This document shows, piece by piece, positions 1-7,716 of a stretch of 26,736 bases of DNA; the stretch's first letter is position 1; every line of letters starts with the position of its first letter. Under the pieces are notes generated by a model. The model was given only the letters and a program-made list of their open reading frames with translations. It searched no databases and was not told the origin of the DNA. Position numbers and translations under genes: made by a program. Location of the stretch: the NCBI GenBank assembly GCA_024639925.1, contig JAHEGA010000044.1, positions 1-26,736 of the forward strand. The letters run 5' to 3'. This DNA comes from Microbacteriaceae bacterium (GTDB lineage: Bacteria; Actinomycetota; Actinomycetes; Actinomycetales; Microbacteriaceae).

Positions 1-390
1 TTCTCGCAAGGACGCCAGAACAAGGGCCAAAGCATGCTCGCCCACGGGTTCGGAGTAAGCACCCTTTGCCGACGTAACGACTGGTCTCTGCCCCTCGGGG
101 CGTGCGGCAATACCTTTCAGTACGGTCGCAAACGCATCAACCCCAGCCCACGGGAGCTGTAGCCACGAAATACCAGGGTGCTGATCGAGGATTTCCTGGA
201 GCTCGTCGGCACGTTGCTCGCTCAACCACACGAGTCCTCGTGTTTCGGGACCCAGGGGAACGATGTCGACGCCCGAGCCCTTCGCCGCATCCACGAAAAA
301 ATCCGTGGCTTCCGGTGCCAGAGAGATGGGTCCGCCCACGAGCTGTCGGTGGGTGAGCACCTCGGGGACGCGTTCGCGATGCTGTCCCAC
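1..390 (-). CDS. D-isomer-specific 2-hydroxyacid dehydrogenase, N-terminal part (runs off the left edge)
   Basis: This open frame of 130 codons continues past position 1 without a stop. It resembles the N-terminal, substrate-binding half of NAD-dependent D-2-hydroxyacid dehydrogenases. Near residues 83-90 it reads WLQLPWAGVD, the family's typical 'counting-down-to-the-active-centre' strand. Near residues 111-129 it has SAKGAYSEPVGEHALALVLA, where members carry the conserved start of the helix leading into the NAD domain. The NAD-binding and catalytic Arg/Glu/His residues lie outside the window, so the substrate cannot be told. The GTG start at 390 is the only reasonable one: an in-frame TGA lies just upstream, a strong GAGGGGGGAG ribosome site precedes it, and it shares one base with the dnaG stop (TAGTG). 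It is therefore probably translated with dnaG. Family assignment is firm; the exact enzyme is unknown. Confidence 0.82.
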   Translation of the reverse strand, partial: MGQHRERVPEVLTHRQLVGGPISLAPEATDFFVDAAKGSGVDIVPLGPETRGLVWLSEQRADELQEILDQHPGISWLQLPWAGVDAFATVLKGIAARPEGQRPVVTSAKGAYSEPVGEHALALVLASLRE

Positions 391-2261
391 TACTCCCCCC
401 TCAGCTCACGTCGATCTTTCTCCAGGGACACTAACGATTCTTGGAGCGCACGATAGTTGTCGGGGTCTCCGGTGGGATCACTGCGCTGGAGAGCGCCCAA
501 GACTTCTGCTTTTCGACGCAACAACTCACGGTCCAGGAGTGAGGAGGTAATCCCGTCGCAGTAACGCTCGGTGTGACCCGACTGCTCGGGCAGTGGCGCA
601 ACCGCTAATTGCCCGACCAACGTTGATAACGCCGGGGGCGTTTCTTCGGTGACCTGGGCAACCCATTGAGGGGTCGTGTAGTAGTCCATCGCAGACACCA
701 TGGCATCTCGGACCAGTGCCAACGCACCATGGGAGAACTGGGTTGCCAGGACAGCGCTCGCGCGCTCGATAGCAACCTTGTCGGGGTGCTGAAGCAAGAC
801 CATTAGGCCATCTCGCTCCAGCGCCGTCACCGGGTCTTTGGACAGCGAGGAGAGTTGATAGGGGGCTTCTTCCGCCGGAGCGGTAGCCCCCGGGGCGACG
901 GGAGAGTTGGAATAGGCGGGAGCGCTGGGTTTTACGGGAGCCTGGCGAATCTCGCGCGCCACATCATCGGGGTTCATGCCTAGCCATCCGGCGAGCTCCC
1001 GCGAATAGCCGTCACGAATCACACGGTCACGAATTTTCGCCACGATGGGCGTCGCCATGCGAAGCGCGTTGCTTCGCCCCTCAACGGTATTCAGGTCACA
1101 GGAGTTCATCACCTGTTTGATCATGAACTCATACATTGGAGACCGAGAGCTAATGACCTCGCGTAAGGCCTGATCACCGCGCTGAATGCGAACATCACAG
1201 GGGTCTAACCCCTCCGGGGGCACCGCGACAAAGGTCTGTGCGGCAAAACGTGATTCCTCAGCAAACGCACGCGATGCCGCTTTCTGGCCGGCTTCATCGG
1301 GGTCGAAAGTGAAAATCACCTCACCTCGTGATCCCTGCGCCGGGTCGTCGGTGTCACCCAGAACACGCCGCACCACGGTGATGTGATCCGACCCGAATGC
1401 TGTCCCGCAGGTAGCAATGGCCGTTGTGATTCCTGCCATATGGCAGGCCATCACATCGGTGTACCCCTCGACAATCACTACCTGCCGGTTGCGCGAGATA
1501 TCGCGCTTGGCGAGGTCCAGCCCGTACAGGACGCGTGACTTGTGGTAGACCGGCGTCTCCGGGGTGTTCAAGTATTTGGGTCCCTGGTCATCCTCGCGTA
1601 ACTTGCGAGCGCCAAACCCGATGGTCTGCCCGGAGACATCCCGAATCGGCCACACGAGGCGGCCCCGAAAACGGTCATATGACCCACGGTCACCCTGAGA
1701 AAGGACGCCGGCCTCGACGAGCTCGGGAATGGTGAAGCCCTGAGAAGTGAGGTGCTTGGAGAGTGCATCAAACGAGTTCGGCGCGTACCCCACACCGAAT
1801 TTCTCCGCAGCCAGAGCGTCAAAGCCCCGCTCGCCCAAGAACACCCGGCCTATTTCCGCTTCAGCGGTCAACAACTGCTCTCGGAAAAAGGCTTCCGCGG
1901 CACTGTTGGCTGCCAACAGGCGGGTCCGATTGCTGGTGTCAGGAGCTGTGCCGCCCTCCTCGTAATGAAGCGTGTAGCCCAGTTTCCCCGCCAGACGCTC
2001 AACGGATTCCTGAAAGCTGAGGTGGTCCATTTTTTGCAGGAACGAGTAAACGTCTCCACCCTCACCGCAGCCAAAGCAATGGTAAAAACCAGCCTGCGGG
2101 CGAACGTGAAAACTGGGGCTGCGTTCATCGTGAAAGGGACACAAGCCCTTCATGGAACCGGAACCGGCGGTTTTGAGGGTGACGTAATCGCCCACAACGT
2201 CAGCGATATTGATGCGCGTGCGCACCTCATCGATATCGCTACGTTTGATTTTCCCCGCCAC
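390..2261 (-). CDS. dnaG: DNA primase DnaG
   Basis: DnaG makes the RNA primers that start Okazaki fragments and leading strands at the replication fork, working with DnaB helicase. The 623-residue length is normal. The N-terminal CHC2 zinc finger has ligands Cys41, His44, Cys62 and Cys65. The RNA-polymerase core follows, with the TOPRIM segment VVIVEGYTDV (Glu265) and FDPDEAG (Asp320, Asp322), the metal-binding acids. DPCD at about 353-356 is also typical. The C-terminal third (from about 450) is the variable helicase-binding region and begins with a Pro/Ala-rich linker. The start is GTG at 2261. It lies 58 bases after dgt and has a TAGACT hexamer exactly 6 bases upstream, so dnaG may have its own leaderless transcript. 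The downstream dehydrogenase overlaps its stop by one base. Confidence 0.97.
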   Translation of the reverse strand: MAGKIKRSDIDEVRTRINIADVVGDYVTLKTAGSGSMKGLCPFHDERSPSFHVRPQAGFYHCFGCGEGGDVYSFLQKMDHLSFQESVERLAGKLGYTLHYEEGGTAPDTSNRTRLLAANSAAEAFFREQLLTAEAEIGRVFLGERGFDALAAEKFGVGYAPNSFDALSKHLTSQGFTIPELVEAGVLSQGDRGSYDRFRGRLVWPIRDVSGQTIGFGARKLREDDQGPKYLNTPETPVYHKSRVLYGLDLAKRDISRNRQVVIVEGYTDVMACHMAGITTAIATCGTAFGSDHITVVRRVLGDTDDPAQGSRGEVIFTFDPDEAGQKAASRAFAEESRFAAQTFVAVPPEGLDPCDVRIQRGDQALREVISSRSPMYEFMIKQVMNSCDLNTVEGRSNALRMATPIVAKIRDRVIRDGYSRELAGWLGMNPDDVAREIRQAPVKPSAPAYSNSPVAPGATAPAEEAPYQLSSLSKDPVTALERDGLMVLLQHPDKVAIERASAVLATQFSHGALALVRDAMVSAMDYYTTPQWVAQVTEETPPALSTLVGQLAVAPLPEQSGHTERYCDGITSSLLDRELLRRKAEVLGALQRSDPTGDPDNYRALQESLVSLEKDRRELRGE

Positions 2262-2267
2262 GCCCTC

Positions 2268-2273
2268 AGTCTA
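2268..2273 (-). promoter_or_regulatory. Candidate -10 element for a leaderless dnaG transcript
   Basis: On the minus strand TAGACT (TANNNT type) ends 6 bases before the dnaG GTG, so a transcript would begin at or next to the start codon. The same CTAGACTG octamer occurs at the same distance before the HIT gene. No good -35 is visible at 16-18 bases. A weak purine stretch (GAGGG) between the hexamer and the GTG could instead be a poor ribosome site. Confidence 0.4.
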
Positions 2274-2319
2274 GTTACGGCGCGCGGAAGGGACCCGGAG
2301 TATCCCCACGCGCAGACTG

Positions 2320-3534
2320 CTACGCAAAACCGAGGCGCTCGTACAGCGCCAAGGCGGACTGATCCGTGAGGGAGGCGACCTGGTCAACGATCACGCGTTT
2401 CTGACCGGCGGTGTCCTCAGCGCGGCGGTAATCCTCGGAAAAAACGGCATCGAGGTGCTGGGGTTCAGCGAAGATCGCATCCGCAAGAGATTTCAGAACA
2501 TCGCGCTGGTGAAGGTACAGGGGTTGGCGCGCGGTGTGGGACATCACATGCACCGCAACAATGGCCTTCAGGAGGAGAATTTCGTCCAGAGTTGTCTGGG
2601 GAATCGCAACAGACATCGCACTGCCCTCTCCTGGGTGAAGCTCCGCCCGGGAGGCAAACCGCCCAATAAGCGTGCTCGTCACATTTTTGAGCACGCCCAG
2701 GTCTTGACGGGTGCCCTGATAGTCGCGCACGACTTTCCAAACGTCTGCGAGTCGATCCCACGCTGCCTCGGCACGGTCTGCAGGCATATCGCCCACCCAC
2801 GGGCCCATCCCCGCAAAAACCTCAGTTTGCGTGCTCGGCGCGCCCAAACTAGCCGGTTCGATATAGCCATTCACAATGGCGTCTTCAAAGTCGTGGACTG
2901 AATAGGCCACGTCATCGGAGAAATCCATGACCTGCGCTTCCGGGGTTAACTCTCGCTCGCGCCGTCCTTGCCTGGCCCACTGAAAAACGTCGTCATCCTC
3001 GGGGTAGGCGCCAAATTTTGCCCTCCCACTCGGGTCCACCTCAGCGCTCGACACGCCCCAGGGGTACTTCATCGTTGCCAACAAACTGGCCCGCGTGAGG
3101 TTGAGCCCCCGGGAGATGCCGTGTTCATCATGAACTTTGGGCTCCAACCGCACCAGAAGCCGGAACGTCTGAGCATTTCCCTCAAAACCCCCGCAGTCAC
3201 TGGCCCACTCGGAGAGAGCTCGCTCACCGTTGTGCCCGAACGGTGGGTGGCCAATGTCATGGGCGAGGCAGGCCGTTTCCACCACATCAGCATCCAGACC
3301 CAAGCGAGAGGCGAGTTCTCGCCCTATCTGCGCCACCTCGAGCGAGTGGGTCAGTCGATTGCGCGCGAAGTCGAGCCCGCCTGAGGGCGAGAGCACTTGA
3401 GTTTTCGCCGCCAGGCGGCGCAGGGCGGACGAGTGCAACAGTCGACCGCGATCCCTCGCAAAGTCACTCCGGTGCGAGGAACTGTTTTCGGGAACAAAGC
3501 GTTCACGATCGAGAGCGTCTGTGTTAACCACCAC
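2320..3534 (-). CDS. dgt: Deoxyguanosinetriphosphate triphosphohydrolase-like HD protein
   Basis: Dgt-type enzymes hydrolyse dNTPs to the deoxynucleoside plus triphosphate and help balance dNTP pools. This 404-residue protein has the HD-domain signature: RLTHSLEVAQIGRELA with His63, AHDIGHPPFGHNGE with His92-Asp93, and MDFSDDVAYSVHDFEDA with the distal metal Asp at about 207/208. These supply the metal-binding H...HD...D set. Its length and layout match the actinobacterial dNTPase family found next to dnaG; which nucleotide it prefers cannot be read from sequence. The GTG start at 3534 lies inside the end of dusB (11-base overlap) behind a GGAGG site; another GTG one codon later is possible. 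It sits directly upstream of dnaG, a common pairing in actinobacteria. Confidence 0.9.
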   Translation of the reverse strand: MVVNTDALDRERFVPENSSSHRSDFARDRGRLLHSSALRRLAAKTQVLSPSGGLDFARNRLTHSLEVAQIGRELASRLGLDADVVETACLAHDIGHPPFGHNGERALSEWASDCGGFEGNAQTFRLLVRLEPKVHDEHGISRGLNLTRASLLATMKYPWGVSSAEVDPSGRAKFGAYPEDDDVFQWARQGRRERELTPEAQVMDFSDDVAYSVHDFEDAIVNGYIEPASLGAPSTQTEVFAGMGPWVGDMPADRAEAAWDRLADVWKVVRDYQGTRQDLGVLKNVTSTLIGRFASRAELHPGEGSAMSVAIPQTTLDEILLLKAIVAVHVMSHTARQPLYLHQRDVLKSLADAIFAEPQHLDAVFSEDYRRAEDTAGQKRVIVDQVASLTDQSALALYERLGFA

Positions 3535-4681
3535 TGGAATCCACCTCCGCTAAATGCAGCGCGCTGCGCTGACTGGACGAGAGCTCCTGGGAGTCCAGCC
3601 AGTTCTCTGGCAGAGCAGTTTTCTTGGGTGATCCTTGACGCCCTCGAGGGCCCTCCACCCCGTCCCCGGGATACTCACCCTCAAGATCCAGCTCACCCAG
3701 AAAATCATCTAATTGAGCGAGCGATTCGACCGTCGCCAAGCGCGCGCGGAGGTCCCCGCCCACGGGGTATCCCTTGAAGTACCAGGCGACGTGTTTTCGA
3801 ATATCCCGGCATGCCCGGTCTTCCTCGCCGTCAAAGAACTCCACGAGAAGTTCTGCATGCCGTCGAAAAGCCCGGGCAACCTCCGCCACACCGGGACGGT
3901 AGCGCTTCTCGCTCCCCCGGAATGCCTCCTGTAGGTCGCCAAACAGCCACGGCCGACCCAAACAACCTCGACCCACCACTACTCCGTCACAATCACTCTG
4001 CGCAGCCATGGCGATCGCATCTTCGGCTTTCCAGATGTCGCCATTTCCTAGAACAGGAATACTGGAAATGCTCGATTTCAACTCCCCGATGGCATCCCAG
4101 TCAGCTTTGCCCGAGTAATACTGCGAGGCAGTCCTCGCGTGTAACGCGATGGATGCGACGCCGGCTCCTTCAGCGGCTTTACCCGCCTCCATGAAGGTCA
4201 GGTGACTGTCGTCAATCCCTTTGCGCATTTTGACTGTGACGGGAATATCCCCCGCGGAGGCAACCGCTCCCTCGACAATTTGACGAAACAGGCTCTTTTT
4301 CCAGGGGAGCGCAGCTCCTCCACCTTTTTTTGTCACTTTGGGAACTGGGCAACCAAAATTCAAATCAATGTGGTCGCAGAGGTCCTCCCCCACGAGGAAG
4401 GACACGGCCTCCGACACCGTCGCCGGGTCCACCCCGTAGAGCTGGATACTTCGAGGCGTTTCGGATTCGTGGTGTTTGATTAATCGCATGCTCGTCGGAG
4501 TTCGCTCCACCAACGCCCGCGAGGTAATCATTTCGGAAACGTAGAGGCCCGCACCGTATTCCCGGCACAGTCGACGAAAAGCGGTGTTGGTGATGCCGGC
4601 CATAGGGGCAAGGACCACCGGAATGCTGAGCGAGAGCGGCCCAATGGCCAGCGGCTTGTCCACAGCAGCAACGCCGGACAT
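3524..4681 (-). CDS. dusB: tRNA-dihydrouridine synthase (DusB-like)
   Basis: This FMN enzyme reduces uridines in the tRNA D-loop to dihydrouridine. The 385-residue protein begins with the TIM-barrel segment PVVLAPMAGITNTAFRRLCREYGAGLYVSEM (residues 21-51), the FMN-binding start typical of the family. The motif DLNFGCPVPKVTKKGGGAAL (106-125) carries the catalytic Cys111 and the substrate-binding KVTKKGGGAAL stretch. The barrel ends with VVVGRGCLGRPWLF, the second phosphate-binding loop. The charged tail beyond about residue 320, ending in ALPENWLDSQE, is a familiar extension in actinobacterial members. The ATG start is 2 bases after the glyS stop, so the genes are probably co-translated, and the end overlaps dgt. 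The exact uridine position modified is not certain. Confidence 0.93.
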   Translation of the reverse strand: MSGVAAVDKPLAIGPLSLSIPVVLAPMAGITNTAFRRLCREYGAGLYVSEMITSRALVERTPTSMRLIKHHESETPRSIQLYGVDPATVSEAVSFLVGEDLCDHIDLNFGCPVPKVTKKGGGAALPWKKSLFRQIVEGAVASAGDIPVTVKMRKGIDDSHLTFMEAGKAAEGAGVASIALHARTASQYYSGKADWDAIGELKSSISSIPVLGNGDIWKAEDAIAMAAQSDCDGVVVGRGCLGRPWLFGDLQEAFRGSEKRYRPGVAEVARAFRRHAELLVEFFDGEEDRACRDIRKHVAWYFKGYPVGGDLRARLATVESLAQLDDFLGELDLEGEYPGDGVEGPRGRQGSPKKTALPENWLDSQELSSSQRSALHLAEVDSSGG

Positions 4682-4683
4682 GG

Positions 4684-6069
4684 TTACGCTCCGATCAACG
4701 CTTGAGCCAGGTATCCCTGCAGCTGGTCCAACGACACCCGCTCCTGCGCCATTGTGTCTCTCTCGCGAATGGTCACGGCGTTATCCGTCATCGAGTCAAA
4801 GTCCACAGTGACGGCAAACGGAGTGCCCACTTCGTCGTTACGGCGGTAGCGTCGCCCGATAGCGCCAGCATCGTCGAATTCCACAGCCCAGTATTGACGC
4901 AGGTCGTCGGCAACCCGCTGAGCCAATGGAGACAGATCTTCGTGACGCGAGAGTGGTAATACCGCCACTTTAGTGGGCGCCAAACGACGGTCCAGGCGAA
5001 GAACCGTTCGCTTGTCGACTCCGCCTTTGGCGTTGGGGGCTTCATCTTCCGCGTAGGCGTCAACCAGGAAGGCCATAAGTGAGCGCGTCAATCCGGCAGC
5101 GGGCTCGATGACATAGGGCGTCCAACGCTCGTCGAGAGCTTGATCGAAATAGGACAGATCGGTGCCCGAATGCTTGCTGTGGGTTGACAGATCGAAGTCA
5201 GTGCGGTTAGCCACGCCTTCGAGCTCCCCAAACTCACCGGAGGGGAAACCAAAGCGGTACTCAATGTCCACCGTTCGTTTCGAATAGTGGGACAACTTCT
5301 CCGCGGGGTGTTCATAGAGGCGCAGGTTGTCGGGGTTGATACCCAGCTCCGTGTACCAGGCAAACCGCTGGTCAATCCAGTACTGGTGCCAGGTTTCATC
5401 CTCCCCCGGCTTCACGAAGAACTCCATTTCCATTTGCTCGAACTCGCGCGTCCGGAAAATGAAATTACCGGGGGTGATTTCGTTGCGGAAGCTCTTTCCG
5501 ATCTGGGCGATTCCAAAAGGAGGCTTTACCCGAGCGGTTTGAACGACGTTGTTAAAGTTCACGAAAATCCCCTGCGCCGTTTCTGGCCGGAGGTAGTGCA
5601 TCCCTTCCTCATCCGCAACAGGGCCCAAATAGGTCTTCAGCAGTCCGCTGAACTCTTTGGGTTCCGTGAATGAACCCTTGTTGCCACAGTGCGGGCAGGC
5701 GATGTCCGCCAAACCATTTTCAGGAGCCCGGCCTTTTTTCTCCTCAAACTCTTCGAGCAGGTGATCTGCTCGATAGCGCTTATGGCAGGACAGACACTCC
5801 ACGAGTGGGTCGCTGAAAACATCGACGTGCCCGGAGGCATTCCAGACGGCGGTCGGCAAAATGACCGCTGAATCCAGACCGACAACATCGGCTCGAGTGG
5901 TGACCATGTGTCGCCACCACTGACGTTTGATGTTTTCTTTCAGCTCGACGCCCAGGGGGCCGTAATCCCAGGCGGAACGCGAGCCACCGTAAATTTCGCC
6001 CGACTGATACACAAAACCCCGACGCTTTGCGAGAGCAATGACACTGTCGAGCTTGCTTTGTGGTGCCAA
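4684..6069 (-). CDS. glyS: Glycyl-tRNA synthetase, alpha2 single-chain type
   Basis: This class II synthetase charges tRNA-Gly with glycine. At 461 residues it is the homodimeric (eukaryote-like) form, not the alpha2beta2 GlyQ/GlyS form. Visible features: N-terminal RGFVYQSGEIYGGSRSAWDYGPLG; a zinc ribbon with Cys92, Cys95, Cys125 and Cys128; RPETAQGIFVNF at 161-172; motif 2 (GKSFRNE ... FRTREFEQMEMEFF, 191-218); and a motif 3 region with EPAAGLTRSLMAFL. The C-terminal anticodon-binding domain follows. The start is a TTG at 6069 with an AGGGAG ribosome site upstream; no better start lies nearby. It follows uppS after 48 bases and runs directly into dusB. Confidence 0.96.
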   Translation of the reverse strand: MAPQSKLDSVIALAKRRGFVYQSGEIYGGSRSAWDYGPLGVELKENIKRQWWRHMVTTRADVVGLDSAVILPTAVWNASGHVDVFSDPLVECLSCHKRYRADHLLEEFEEKKGRAPENGLADIACPHCGNKGSFTEPKEFSGLLKTYLGPVADEEGMHYLRPETAQGIFVNFNNVVQTARVKPPFGIAQIGKSFRNEITPGNFIFRTREFEQMEMEFFVKPGEDETWHQYWIDQRFAWYTELGINPDNLRLYEHPAEKLSHYSKRTVDIEYRFGFPSGEFGELEGVANRTDFDLSTHSKHSGTDLSYFDQALDERWTPYVIEPAAGLTRSLMAFLVDAYAEDEAPNAKGGVDKRTVLRLDRRLAPTKVAVLPLSRHEDLSPLAQRVADDLRQYWAVEFDDAGAIGRRYRRNDEVGTPFAVTVDFDSMTDNAVTIRERDTMAQERVSLDQLQGYLAQALIGA

Positions 6070-6117
6070 GAGGGGCTCCCTAGGGTAAGAAAAACGTGGT
6101 GCGGGCTGGTGCCCATC

Positions 6118-6909
6118 CTACCGAGGGGCCTGGTTTCCCTCAGACGGTTCATCAATCGCTCCGCCAAAACGACGGGTTCGACGCTGGTACTCCTCAATGG
6201 CCTCCCAAAGCTGGACACGCGTCATATCGGGCCAGAGTGTGGGAAGAAACACCATTTCTGCGTAGGCGCTCTGCCACAGCAAGAAGTTACTGGTGCGACG
6301 CTCCCCGGAGGTTCGAAGAAACAGGTCAACATCAGGCTGCTCGGGCACATAGAGGTGACGCGCCACAGTTTTCTCCGTGATCCGCGAGGGTGACAGCCGA
6401 CCACGGCCCACAGACTCGGAAATGGTACGGATAGCGTCCACAATTTCCGCACGTCCCCCGTAATTGACGCACATGGTGAGAGTGAGGTCACTGTTACCGG
6501 CGGTCAGCTCTTCGGCTTTTTCTAAATCCTTGATAACGGTGGACCACAACCTGGGTTTTCTACCCGACCAGCGGATTCTCACACCCCACGCGTTGAGCTG
6601 GTCTCTTCGGCGCCGGAGAACATCACGGTTGAACCCCATGAGGAAGCGCACCTCTTCCGGAGAGCGATTCCAGTTCTCGGTGGAAAACGCATAGACCGAC
6701 AGGTGGGAGATTCCGGCTTGAAGCGCGCCTGCAACAACATCGAGCAGAGCCGCCTCACCCGCTTTGTGGCCCTCAACCCGGGTCAAACCTTGGGCGTTTG
6801 CCCAGCGACCGTTTCCATCCATCACGATCGCCACGTGAGCGGGCACGGCGGCCTCGTCAAAGGCGGGAGGTTCGGCCCCGGTCCAGTTCACCGGCAGCAT
6901 GTCGCTCAT
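6118..6909 (-). CDS. uppS: Isoprenyl transferase (undecaprenyl/decaprenyl diphosphate synthase family)
   Basis: This cis-prenyltransferase extends an allylic diphosphate with isopentenyl units to make the lipid carrier for peptidoglycan and other wall polymers. The 263-residue protein has HVAIVMDGNGRWANAQGLTRVEGHKAG at 25-51, with catalytic Asp31, the Mg-binding and diphosphate-binding motif. The later segments LSVYAFSTENWNRSPEEVRFLM and RTSGERRTSNFLLWQSAYAEMVFLPTLWPD are the other signature blocks. The chosen ATG at 6909 forms an ATGA overlap with the recO stop and has an AGGAG site 8 bases upstream. A longer frame reaching 7053 exists but lies inside recO and is not family-like. Final chain length (C50 or C55) cannot be told. 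Coupling to recO is usual in actinobacteria. Confidence 0.95.
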   Translation of the reverse strand: MSDMLPVNWTGAEPPAFDEAAVPAHVAIVMDGNGRWANAQGLTRVEGHKAGEAALLDVVAGALQAGISHLSVYAFSTENWNRSPEEVRFLMGFNRDVLRRRRDQLNAWGVRIRWSGRKPRLWSTVIKDLEKAEELTAGNSDLTLTMCVNYGGRAEIVDAIRTISESVGRGRLSPSRITEKTVARHLYVPEQPDVDLFLRTSGERRTSNFLLWQSAYAEMVFLPTLWPDMTRVQLWEAIEEYQRRTRRFGGAIDEPSEGNQAPR

Positions 6910-7655
6910 GGGCGTGACTCCTGTGGCTGCGCGGTTCGATCCAGGTGAGCAAAGGAGCGCACATGTTTCTCGAGATGGAACTGCGTGTAGGCAGCAATGA
7001 TTCCCGAGACCTGCTGGGTGACTGAGCTTTCCGCGGTCTCGACACCCTCCCACTGACCTTCGAGCAGCGCCTGAAGCAACTCCTTCGACCCTGCCTGCAG
7101 CCGTGGCGAACCAGGTGGCGCGACAGCATCGGCGACAACCCCTCCCAGCGAGACATCAAAAGCCCGATGGTCACCGGGCTCACCGCTCACCGCACACACA
7201 TCCAAGCTTGGTGACCATCCAGCAAGCGCGAGCGCCCTCAACAGGTAACTATCGACAATGTGACCCGAGGCGTGCTCTCCCGCGGCCAAGGCTCTCAACC
7301 CACCGAGCAGCAGCATGTAGTGCGCCTGCTGGTAATCGTGGTCGCTCAAGCTATCCGCTGTTTCCACCATCACCATGGCGGCCGTGTATTTGGAGTAGTC
7401 GCTGCCGATCGCACTGGAGTAACCGCCAATGGTTTCGGCTTGCTGCACGATATCGAGGCTTTTTCCTTCATAGAACTGCGCATCAACCACATTGAAGGAC
7501 TCCAGTCGGGCACCAAAACGACTTGTCGTTTTGCGCACACCCTTGGCGACTGCCCGAACTTTGCCCTTGTTCTTGCACAACAGGGTGAGGATTTTGTCGG
7601 CCTCCCCAAGCAGGTGCGCCCTCAATACGATGGCGTCATCCCGATATGTTGGCAC
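6906..7655 (-). CDS. recO: DNA repair protein RecO
   Basis: RecO acts with RecR in the RecFOR pathway, loading RecA onto SSB-coated single-stranded DNA at gaps. The 249-residue length is normal. The N-terminal OB-fold is recognisable from the opening MPTYRDDAIVLRAHLLGEADKILTLLCKNKGKVRAVAKGVRK (1-42) and the segment FNVVDAQFYEGKSLDIVQQAE. The central helical part contains GLRALAAGEHASGHIVDSYLLRALALAGWSPSL. The usual zinc-binding cysteines are reduced, with a single Cys in the DVCAVSG stretch, which is common in RecO proteins. The GTG start at 7655 is 61 bases after the leuA stop. A GATACT hexamer 6 bases upstream suggests a leaderless start of a recO-uppS-glyS-dusB-dgt operon. Confidence 0.93.
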   Translation of the reverse strand: MPTYRDDAIVLRAHLLGEADKILTLLCKNKGKVRAVAKGVRKTTSRFGARLESFNVVDAQFYEGKSLDIVQQAETIGGYSSAIGSDYSKYTAAMVMVETADSLSDHDYQQAHYMLLLGGLRALAAGEHASGHIVDSYLLRALALAGWSPSLDVCAVSGEPGDHRAFDVSLGGVVADAVAPPGSPRLQAGSKELLQALLEGQWEGVETAESSVTQQVSGIIAAYTQFHLEKHVRSFAHLDRTAQPQESRP

Positions 7656-7661
7656 GCCTCT

Positions 7662-7667
7662 AGTATC
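7662..7667 (-). promoter_or_regulatory. Candidate -10 element for a leaderless recO transcript
   Basis: GATACT on the minus strand ends 6 bases before the recO GTG, the same spacing seen before dnaG, the leu leader, the HIT gene and the MFS gene. No convincing -35 is visible. AGAGG next to the GTG is too close to be an ordinary ribosome site, which favours a leaderless start. Confidence 0.4.
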
Positions 7668-7716
7668 CCTTGCTCAACAGCTCACACTCGAGAGCGTGGT
7701 TGCTGGTGTTCCTGAC

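Noticed and set aside
1752..2369. Long plus-strand open frame opposite dnaG (205 codons), and other plus-strand frames such as 13862-14749 (295 codons)
   Set aside because: They lie opposite clear conserved genes, have no family-like motifs and no ribosome sites; they follow from high GC and codon bias of the minus strand.
6088..6114. GGGC-tggt-GCCC hairpin followed by a run of T on the minus strand, between uppS and glyS, as a terminator
   Set aside because: The stem has only 4 pairs and the T-run is separated from it by about 8 bases, so it is too weak to call.
6910..7053. N-terminal extension of uppS into recO
   Set aside because: It overlaps recO and is Cys/Arg-rich, unlike the family; the ATGA junction with AGGAG at 6909 is clearly better.
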